NCBI GenBank assembly: GCA_035610835.1 | Contig: CM069459.1 | Coordinates: 24,567,636-24,631,635, forward strand | From: Ophiura sarsii | Lineage: Eukaryota; Echinodermata; Ophiuroidea; Amphilepidida; Ophiuridae | Direction of reading: 5' to 3' | DNA: 64,000 bases | Shown here: positions 1 to 9,663 of the stretch, one piece after another | How the letters are laid out: each line of letters begins with the position of its first letter | Position numbering within the stretch: position 1 is the first letter of the stretch | The notes under the pieces: model-generated | Database searches by the model: none | Seen by the model: the letters and a program-made list of their open reading frames with translations, nothing else | What the model was told of the DNA's origin: nothing | Program-made: the position numbers and the translations under genes

Positions 1-1515
1 CTATACATCTGGATGGATTACTCATTGCTTTTAATTACACAGATGCTTACATGTACATTTTTGATCAGCATTGTGTACGGCGCTTTGATCCTTTTTTTTT
101 GAAAAGCGCCTTATAAATGCTCTGTAATAAAAACAAGGTATTTAAAAAAAACTGGACGGGGGAGATAGAAGACTGTTGAAAGTAGGCTTGAGTTATCCCG
201 TGCTTTTTCTCTTACGTGACACGGGTCATTCTATACGTGCGTGTCACGGGTACCCGTATCCCGTAAGTCTCACTCTCCGTGAATTCCCAAACCCAACCCA
301 CAGTAGAGCCCAAGCCCCGTAATAACCTGCATAGTGCATACCACCACGCAGCGTTCGATTTAACCAATGTAGCATCACGAAATACGACACACTTTTGAAC
401 ACTAATGCACAAATATGTAGCAAAAAGTGCTACGCCAAAAGATTCCCTACTTGATCTCTGATCACGTACCATCAAAGCCAAACCTAAAGATTGAGTGTCA
501 TCTTCAAATAACTAAAACAAAGTATGGTAAATCTTGAAATATCGGCGGTTCATTTTCACTTTCGTCCAGAGTTAAAAATCCCATTGGTTTACACGTACTT
601 GCGCAGAATTTTTCTGTCGGTTTAAAATGTGTACAAAATGGCGGAGTTCTGCGCATCTCGGAGAAGTAATAATCATGACGTCACTTCTAGTCTTGTTTTC
701 GTGTCGCATGGCAAAGGTCGAGGGGTTGTTGCCATATCATTGGGCTAATCATATTGAAGAATTCACCTAGACTGTAACTCTCAGCCGCCCTCTTATGTCG
801 CTATCTTGCAGGCTCCGATATTTGTACAGCTTTAGCGTCCGTACGGTAATATTGATGACTGGGGGATGTAGCCTAGGGTTCGCCATAATCATTGGGCTAA
901 TTGCGAGACCAAGGCAACACGGAACAAAGAGGCCGTGGACTCAGTGACTCAGTATATTACTAAATCATATAATATAATACAAAATAGCATCCAAATAGCT
1001 TAGTATATTACTAAATGGCATCCAAATAGCTGAAATAACTTACTGTGTCCTCTTACCTTCATATTATAACAATATCAATTACATTTTACAACAAAATCGC
1101 TTCAGAAGATGATTAATGCAAGTTATTAATATTAGCAAATGCCGCGAATTTTAGGGGTTTGTGAAAAGGTTACGACTTAGAAACGTCGTTTCAAATGACG
1201 GGGTCGCTAATCTCCCCCGTCAAAAAAATTAAAAATATTGGCTTAGGCTTAAATGGAAAAGATTGTTTTCTGACATTTATTTAAAACATTTGGGGGAAAT
1301 TTGAAGGGAAAAAAGTGAAATTTCACCAAAATAATAACAGTTATAATAAATAAAAGAAAACTATTGATTTCATTGAAAGTCTTTCCACATTATTGTATTA
1401 CATGGTTTTTTTTGTTGGGTTTTCATTGCCTGATATATGTACTTAAAAGACACCATATTTATGATGAGAAACAAAACATTTAGCATGATTTACACAAAAT
1501 GGACTCCTTTTTATC
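1..1515. other. Left-edge stretch without a recognised gene
   Basis: There is no convincing exon. A TGACGTCA (CRE) at 676-683, AAAATGGCGG at about 636 and two copies of CATTGGGCTAAT (about 738 and 888) give 560-900 a promoter-like look, but no transcript can be tied to it. A 270-bp open frame at 212-481 has no recognisable domain. A short duplication (agtatattactaaat…gcatccaaatagct) sits at 950-1035. Confidence 0.3.
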
Positions 1516-1519
1516 ACAA

Positions 1520-4240
1520 TACTTCGCATCTCATCCCAATTTGTTCTGGCAACATCATTTGGTAATACAATTGCACCGAAAAGAAAAAACACTCCTATCC
1601 AGGCTCTCATCCCGACGCTCACACATTAAGACACATTTGCTACGTCACATATATAAGCAATAAATGTTTAAATAATGGTAACAATAGTCACGTACCCTGA
1701 GGACCATAAGCTAAACATTGACTAGCGTAGACAACCATAATTGTCAGCCTTAAATGTTATCACAATATTCGCAAGACTCTGTCTACATACGTAATAGGCT
1801 TTTATGTTGGCTAAAGGAAGATATGCTATCTCAACTTACTTGGGTACAATAAAAAAAAATCTTGAAAGACAATAGTCCACTACCCCAAGCTAAACATCGA
1901 CTAGCATAGACAACCAAAATTGCGAGCCTTAAATGTTATCACAATATTACCAGGCTCGGTCTACATACGTAATAGGTTTTAATGTTAGGCAAAAGGGGAA
2001 AAAGTATGTTTTTTCAAAAAGATTTTGCATATGTAATAGGCTTTTATGTTGGGCCAAAGGAAGATGTTCTGTCTCAACTTACTTGGTACAATGATTTTCT
2101 TTTATCAATCTTAAAAGACAATAGTCCACTCGGGAGTCCACTACCCCAAGCTAAACATTGACTAGCGTAGACAACCATAACTGTGAGCCTTAAATGTTAT
2201 CACAATATTCGCAGACACTATCTACATACATAATAGGTTAATGCTAGGCAACAGTTTTTCAAGGCTCTGCATACAGGAATGGACAAGTCTTGCTTTCAAA
2301 AAAGAAGAAAAAAGTAGATTAAAAAAGACAAAAGAACAAGGGGAAAATGCCTGACCATTCGACCCTACCTGAAAAGTCTGTTTTCACAGAAATAAAAGAA
2401 ATTAGCAAATTTTACCAAGACATCTTATGAACATTTGGAGTTTACAAATGGCCATTTACAGTCGCTCTATCATTCAAATAGAAAATCATAGGTTTGTTCT
2501 TAATATTGAGCCCAACATTATATCAACCTATCCTAATTTGATCTGGCAACATTATTTGGTAATACAATTGCACTGAAAAGAAAAACACACTTCCAAGTCC
2601 TCATCCCGACGCTCACATTCGAAAACATTTGCTACGTCACAAATATAAGCAATAAATGTTGAAATAATGGTAACAATAGTCACGTACCCTGAGGACCTTA
2701 AGTTAAACATTGACTTGTGTAGACAACCATAATTGCAAGCCTTAAATGTTATCACGATATTCGCAAGACTCTGTCTATACGCAATAGGTTTTTATGTTGG
2801 GCTAAAGGAAGATGTTCTGTCTCAACTTACTTAGTACAATTATTTTCTTTTATGAATTTTAAAGACAATAGTCCACTACCCCCAAGCTAAACATCGACTA
2901 GCATAGACAACCAGAAGGCTCTGTTTACATACGTAATAGGTTTTAATGTTAGGCAAAAGGGGGACAAGTTTGTTCTTTCAAAAAGATTTTGCATACAGGA
3001 AGCAGATCAAGCCTTGTTTTCAAATAAGACAAAAAAGGACAAAAAATAAGGGGGAAATGCCTGACCATCCTACAATACCTGAAAAGTCTGTTTTCAGAGA
3101 AATATAAGAAAGTACAAATTTCATGAAGACATTTTATGAACATTTGAAGTTTACAAATGGCCAGTTACAGTCGCTCTCATCATAGAAAATCATAAGTTTG
3201 TGTTGCTATCGAGCCCAACAATTTAGCAATCCATCCTAATTGTTCTGGCAACATCATTTGGTAATACAATTGCACCGAAAAGAAAAACACACTCCCATCC
3301 AGGTTCTCATCCCGACGCTCACACATTAAAACACATTTGCTACGTCCCATATATAAGCAATAAATGTTGAAATAATGGTAACAATAGTCACGTACCCTGA
3401 GGACCATAAGCTAAACATTGACTAGCGTAGACAACCATAATTGCAAGCCTTAAATGTTATCACAATATTACCAGGCTCTGTCTATACGTACGTAATAGGT
3501 TTTTATGTTGGGCTGAAGGAAGATGTTCTGTCTCGACTTACTTGGGTACAATAATTTTATTTCATGAATCTTAAAAGACAATAGTCCACTACCCCAAGCT
3601 AAACATTGACTAGCGTAGACAACCATAATTGCGAGCTTTAAATGTTATCACAATATTACCAGGCTCTGTCTGTATAGTAATAGGTTTCTATGTAAGGCAA
3701 AAGGGAAACATTTCAGTTTTTAAAAAAATGCATACAGGAAACAGGACAAGCCTTGTTTTCAAATAAGACAAAAAGACAAACAAAAAAAGACAAACAAAAA
3801 TAGGGGGGAATGCCTGCCCATCCGACTATAACTGAAAAGTCTGTTTTCAGAGAAATAAAAGAAATGATCAAATTTGACAAAGAAACGTTATGAATATTTG
3901 GAGTTTACAAATGGCCATTTACAGTCGCACTCATCATTCACATAGAACATCATAGATTTGTGCTTAATATTGAGCCCAACATTTTAACAACCCATCCTAA
4001 TTTGTTCTGGCAACATTATTTGGTAATACAATTGCACTGACAAGAAAAACACACTTCCAAGTCCTCATCCCGACGCTCACATTCGAAAACATTTGCTACG
4101 TCACAAATATAAGCAATAAATGTTTAAATAATGGTAACAATAGTCCCATGTACTCTGAGGATCATAAGCTAAACATTGACTAGCATAGACAACCATAATT
4201 GCAAGCCTTCAATGTTATCACAATATTCGCAAGACTGTCT
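1520..4240. repeat. Complex 0.7-1 kb repeat, about four copies
   Basis: ctggcaacatcatttggtaa-type sequence recurs at about 1545, 2543, 3245 and 4006. Each copy continues with gacgctcac, gctacgtcac, aatggtaacaatagtc and caccataagctaaacattg-like strings. A shorter sub-unit (acgtaataggttttatgttgg … cttaaaagacaatagtcc … tagacaaccataattg) repeats separately inside. Spacing is irregular, so this is a decayed segmental tandem repeat. Related copies lie at 20100-21510. Confidence 0.85.
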
Positions 4241-4665
4241 ACCCTTACCTAAATCATTAGCATTCCATTAGCATTCCACTAATCTTCGATAACTGTTCAA
4301 TGATCGCTTATTTTTGTTGAACGTTAAGGAAATTCTTATGGTTAAAATATAAGCATTTGCGGCTTCGAATGCTAGCCGACTGCTTATAAGCGTTCGATAA
4401 GCGCTTGTAGGAGCCTAATTATTTGAATGAGCTAAGGATCACTTAGAAAGAACGCTTAGGTGACCGGTAACGAATGCTAGTCGAACGCTAGTCGACCGCT
4501 TATAACCGTTCGGTAATCTTCGACCGCTTATAAGCATTCGATAAGTGCTAACCTTCAAGCTAATGAGCTAACCTTCAAGCCTATGAACGCTTAAAAAGAA
4601 AGCTTAAATAACCGTTCTGTAACCGTTGAACGCTTATACCATTTGGTAGGAGCGGAATAGCCCAA
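4240..4665. repeat. Degenerate palindrome-rich repeat (CGCTTATAAGCGTTCG)
   Basis: Short words such as accgcttataagc, cgttcgataagcgc, gaacgctta and taaccttcaagc recur in both orientations. A similar block appears at about 5710-5790. The motif is close to self-complementary, so the region can fold on itself. It may be the end of a larger element, since ctacccttacc at about 4240 faces ggtaagggta at about 6166. Confidence 0.55.
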
Positions 4666-5790
4666 TTGGGAACTATGAAAATAAGTTTATCTGAAAGTGC
4701 TCCCTCCCCGAGTTCATTTCATGGGGACAGCCTCACACAATCTGTGCAAAACAGCCGGGCACAGACAGTGGCGCGTTGTACTAGTTTACTACTCTACTTA
4801 GTAAACCCTATGCACGTTATTCTTAATTGGTGATTTCACGTCAAAGAGGGAGACATCCAACTGAGCATGCTCAGAACAATTATTGTTCCGATAAACATTA
4901 CAATCTCCCCCACACACTGCAATGTAAATGAACTGTGAACTTTTACATTTTCCTACATAATGTTACCAGCAAACATTTCATTTCAAACAAATGCTAATAA
5001 GTTATTTCATCATGGTGTATTTTATGAATGTAGAGTACTTGGTCAAATATTGAAATTGCTCATGAATAATTCTGAAGTATTTTATGATTAGTGCAAAGTT
5101 CACCCCATTTAAAAACTACAGCACTCTCATCGTCGTGGCTATAAATCACTTTAGCCTCGTTTTGAGTTCACTTTATTCCCTCTTCGACGTAAATGCGCCA
5201 ACAAGAATAACATGTATTCCTTTCCTTAACTATTTAACCCTAAACCATAACCTAAACCTAGGGCCCTTGCAAAATATGGTGAACCCTCCCGGTATGCTCA
5301 GTCGTCATTACAAGAGGGTATCAGGCATGTCCAAAAAATCACGTAATTAGGGTGGTTTTTCAAGCCGAGGCACGATACGTACGTAACGTTATAGGGTATC
5401 GAAAGAAGCAAAATTAAGGAAAAGGGTATACTTTTCATACTGTGGTCTTACATATTTAGGGTCCTTATTTGTTCCTTGAGGATCATAATAGCCGCGATTT
5501 ACAAGCTGGATATAGTGTAATTACGAGTAGAGTTCAACACTTATTTCTAAATACTTTCGGGAAGGAGGAATTTGAAAGTGTAGCATACATGAAAAGATGT
5601 TTAAACTAAACAGTACGTAATTAGGGTATAGAAATACTAGTTTATCTACTTGTTTAAGGTATTGAAAATACTGATAATACTTACTTAGGGTATGCAAAAT
5701 ATTGTCCATACGAACGTTAAGGAAAAAATTGACCGCCTAGATAACCGTTCGTAGCTGTGGAATGGTTGTGGAACGGTTGCAGAACGCTTA
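4666..5790. other. No gene recognised
   Basis: Apart from a short open frame at 5084-5350 and some gggtat words at 5380-5690, I see no coding signal, domain or clear repeat. Confidence 0.35.
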
Positions 5791-6155
5791 TTAAAGGCAT
5801 ATTATGTGATCTTTTCCAGAGGGCGCCCTCTATTCATAATTTTCGTTAGAAAGTAGATTTTCTTGCAGATTTACATTTCTGTTCAAAAATCATGCATATG
5901 TTCTGAGTTAGAGCGATGCCATTCCCAATTACTTCATGTTTTTAAGGGTTGAAAATAGATTGTTCGTTAGCGAACAGTGTATTTTCACTCTAAAAAACAT
6001 GATTTTGTAGTATTAGAAATCGTATCGCTCTGTAACTCAGAATATATTTATGATAATTATGATCTGCAGAAATGTAAATCTGCAAGAAATCTACTATATA
6101 AAAATATCATGAATAGAGGGCGCCCCCTGGAAAAGATCACATAATATGCCTTTAA
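5791..6155. mobile_element. MITE family A, copy 1 (TTAA-flanked, long palindrome)
   Basis: It is bounded by TTAA on both sides with terminal repeat AAGGCATATTATGTGATCTT. The arms extend inward through gagggcgccctctattcat and cagatttacatttctg, so nearly the whole element is one hairpin. TTAA duplications are typical of piggyBac-type elements; the family name is inference. Confidence 0.85.
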
Positions 6156-7278
6156 GTAATCGTGTCTGGTAAGGGTAACCATCTTTGGCAGTAATTCACC
6201 ACATTTTAGCCTATCATTTTTAAATGGAACCTTTCTGGCCCCTCAGATTTTACAGACATAATGAGAAAAATATGGGGATTCTTCTGATATCAAAATATCT
6301 TGATGTGAAAAAAAATCATAGCCCCCAAAAAGTGATCGGAACATACACCTTGACATGTGGGATTTCTTGTTGATGCAGATTTGGCGAAGTTGTTGTCCGT
6401 TGTTGTCTACTTACGAAGTTTGATCAGTTCCAAATTGGCGAGAAATATTCGGTTTTTATCTCTTATATCGCCACTGAAAAAGTAGAAATTGTAGTAATAA
6501 ACTTGTTCTGGGCCAGTGCTCTGCAGACTAATGATAAGCCTGTTGCGCTTTGATGTACGCTTGTGCCAAATAAGGTTCGTGCCACATTACACTGTTGTGT
6601 TTTAAATACCTGCGTCTGTGTACTATATTTATGAATGTAAGGCATTTCATTGAGGCGCATCTGACATTCATATTCATGATCTGTATCTGTATTCATTGTT
6701 GTCGGTATTTTCTAGCGATTTGTTCATTCGTTGAAAATTTGACTCCAACTTTTATAGACGCCCTCTTTGGAAAAATACAGCGCCCCCAGGGCGTTTAACG
6801 GAGTAAATACAGTATTTAAGGTAGGACAATATACAAAGGCCCAGACAAAGTAGTTATTTTGCCTATAGTGTGATATGACAAGACAGATTCTCGTTTTTTA
6901 AAACCTTTTTTCCTCAAAAAGGTGTCATTTAATAGCTTTTTATTGTCATGCAAATATGCCTTTTCATACTGGCCCAAGGATTGACCTTTTGAATTATAGA
7001 TTATCGCTAAGTGAAAAACTAATTCAGACATTTCAAACCGTGCGAGAATTTTGATAGATAAATCGGTCATTGGATTCAAACAGAGAAGTGGCCCTTTTTG
7101 GCGATTGTTATTGCGCCTACCAAAAGGATGATCAATTGTTCAAAGATCGATCTTCAGGCCAATCTAAGTTAAGTTTTTTTAAGTTCACATTAAATGCGAA
7201 CATATGAAATATAGCCGATCGAAAAGGTTTACTAACACAGTAAACCAAAAACAGACAAATAATATATCAAATCCATGG
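6156..7278. other. No gene recognised
   Basis: It contains one end (gtttgatcagttccaaattgg, about 6419) of the inverted-repeat family found at 42719 and 53461. Antiparallel short open frames at 6463-6800 look accidental. Nothing else was recognised. Confidence 0.35.
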
Positions 7279-8364
7279 TTAAAGGAGGTATCTTGCAAGT
7301 ACAACATTCATTCATTCATTCATCATTTATTTCCATAACATCAAAATCACAAATTACATCAAATTACATCAAAAATCAGTAAGAAACAATCAGATAATTT
7401 ACAACCATAGAAAAACGAAAAGGTTATGGAGGAGACGGCTAGAAGGCCAAAAAGGTCTGTAAAGTGCCATCCCCTGAAGCCCTAGGACAAAAAAACACAA
7501 AACCAATACAGCCAAATTTAAACCTAAATATGACACCAACAATATATACCGGACAAGACAAAGAACATTGCCCAAAAATATAAAATAACCATAAAGTGAA
7601 ATTGAAATAGTGCTCTAAAAAAAGTCAACAAATTTTGTATGAATTTTCGAGAGCGTTCCAAAGATGGGGGCTTAACAAGTGCAAACTGAGTGATCCAAGA
7701 ATATTCTCTTATTTTTGGTTTGATTGAAGTTGTTACTATGTCTTGTCGAATAGTTGTGGATGTCATAACGTTTTTTGAAGTAGTCTTTAAATGAAGACGG
7801 TAACTCATTTACAGTGTATTTATACATAAATGTACCCAATTCAAGAGTATACATATCTGTGACTGTTAACATATTAAATTTGGCAAAAATTGGTCCAGTG
7901 TGCCTTCTATAGTGACTACAATAAGCAGTTCTTATTGCCCATTCTTTGAAGTTTAACAAGCTTGTCCAGATAGAATTTACAAGTGTTTCCCCAAATAAGT
8001 ACACCATAATTTAAATGAGACAAGATAAGGGTACAGTAAAGAGTATGTAATATACGGGTTGGAACAAAGTTTGTTCATGACACCAATGAACTGTGCATTA
8101 TATGTTAGAAAAATATTTTTTAAAAGTGATATACAATGCATTTACGCAAATTTGAGCACCAATTACCATGACGTCACGTCATTGACACCGGGACTTTCGA
8201 CCGTGACAAATTAAAAAAAATGCATGTTGAGAGATGGCAGTGTTTTATTTGTTTTTATAATGCGTGATGTTTTGTTTTATATAACTACACAATTTGGGCA
8301 TGACATTTTTTTCTAACATATAATGCACAATGTTGTGCTTGCTGTCGCTGGACACCTTCTTTAA
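7279..8364. mobile_element. MITE family F, copy 1, interrupted by a LINE fragment
   Basis: The ends are TTAAAGGAGGTATCTTGCAAG and CACCTTCTTTAA, with TTAA at 7279-7282 and 8361-8364. The body from about 8090 matches the intact copy at 45408-45826 (gcattatatgttagaaaaat, gcgcaaatttgagcacca, atgacgtca, ttgcatgttgag). About 790 bp at 7305-8090 are foreign and carry LINE-derived sequence. Confidence 0.75.
7305..8090 (-). mobile_element. LINE 3' fragment (CR1/L2-like reverse-transcriptase C-terminus)
   Basis: The minus-strand frame at 7672-8007 reads FKEWAIRTAYCSHYRRHTGPIF, then LTVTDMYTLELGTFMYKYTV, LPSSFKDYF and IHNYSTRHSNNF. This is the usual C-terminal pattern of CR1/L2/Jockey-type ORF2 proteins (lL.v.diy.l....fmyk....lP..f..ff......hsy.TR). 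The continuation is frameshifted. The minus-strand 3' end is a (GAAT)n tail at about 7304-7325, as in L2/CR1 elements. It is 5'-truncated and dead. Confidence 0.7.
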
Positions 8365-8575
8365 CCCCCTGGGGTCTACCTGTCTATTTTACAGTGGTTC
8401 TGATTGCTCAATTACAAGATATACTCATTTGAATAACCAATTAAAATGCAGCTTGTAAAATATTTCACTCCAATCTTTATCAGGGATACAACTATTGTAA
8501 AAATGTCTTTGATTGGTGCAATAAATCATATATCTATCTTTCTGACCAATCGGCTGGTAGTTCTCAGGGGGTTAA
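8361..8575. mobile_element. MITE family E, copy 1 (TTAACCCCCTGGGG ends)
   Basis: Starts TTAACCCCCTGGGGTCTA and ends CTCAGGGGGTTAA. It matches 58464-58679 along its whole length. Its left TTAA is also the right TTAA of the preceding family F element. Confidence 0.85.
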
Positions 8576-8850
8576 AAAATAATTAAAAACATCATTGCAA
8601 CAGATAAAGTATTGGCAAATGGAAGAAACGGTTTTTGTTGTTAATTTTAGTTTCTATCAACCTATTACAAATATTGCAAGTTCTATTGAAAAATACACTG
8701 GATTTACATAAATAGAAATGTTATTATAAAGGCCTATCTAGCTCAAAGAAAATAGGTATGTCCAACATGCTAAGCATTGTACTACGAAACACAGTGACAA
8801 ACATGTGCAAAAGTATTTAGCAGATAAAACTCAACTAACCTTCAGTTTCT

Positions 8851-9157
8851 TAGGCTATATTAAAAAAAATCATTTGTCTCAAAGCTCCCGCGCGTGTTAG
8901 TTAATTGATGCGCGTTAGAAAGAAAGAAAAATCTTTTTTTTTTAATCTTTTTTTTTTCCAAAAAAAAATCCCAAACTTTCTTTGATTTTTCAGATTTTCA
9001 TTGATCACATCATTTTAAATACAAAAGGTCACTTTTACAAGGATTTCAATATTTTATATTTAAAAAAACAAAACTTAAAAAAACCCAACGCATTCCGCAT
9101 TAGGTTTTGAAAAACTGAAAAGCTTTGAGACAAGAGATTTTTTTTAATATAGCCTTA
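8851..9157. mobile_element. MITE family G, copy 1 (TAGGCTATATTAAAAAA ends)
   Basis: The terminal inverted repeats are TAGGCTATATTAAAAAA…TGTCTCAAAGCTC and GAGAC…TTTTTTTTAATATAGCCTTA. The inside shares cagattttcattgatcacat and acgcattccgcattaggttt with the copy at 26958-27199. Confidence 0.8.
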
Positions 9158-9663
9158 TACAAAGGCAAATTTGAGCTTGAATTAAAGATTGGAAGCAAAT
9201 TCTTTGATCAATCAAAACGAATTACCTTCCGTTAAGACTGAAGGTTAATTAAAACTGAAGAAGCACATGATGCTGCAGCTAGTATAGGCCTGGCATACAG
9301 GTAAGGTGCTGTGGTATTCAGGGGTGTGTAAAGGTTAGCCATGTATTATATAGACATTTGTTCTATAGATGGGATGACAGCTAGGTGACGTCACACCTGG
9401 CAATTGGTCTGCAGCTGACATTGTTCTTTGCCCGGCAGTGTGCGCGTGCATCCTGTTTTGTTTAGGACCTGTGCTTTTTAAAACTCGTGCCAAAGCATAA
9501 TAAAGGGCAATAAGGCATAGTGAACAGTGCTGTGGTCATATGCTGTCCTCTCAAGCATGTATCGACAGTCCAGTCCCTTCCACCGTTGCGTTTGTTGATA
9601 AACATTGCTGTCACCCTATCTATAATGATAAGGTGTGATTACACATATATGAAGAAAGTCTGT
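9158..9663. other. 3' flank of the LRR-GPCR, nothing recognised
   Basis: This stretch lies between a MITE and the GPCR stop codon and must hold at least part of the 3' UTR. No minus-strand AATAAA was found in it. No coding signal or repeat was recognised. Confidence 0.4.

Noticed and set aside
212..481. 89-codon minus-strand frame at the left edge
   Set aside because: No domain, no splice context and no homology I recognise; length is within chance for this composition.
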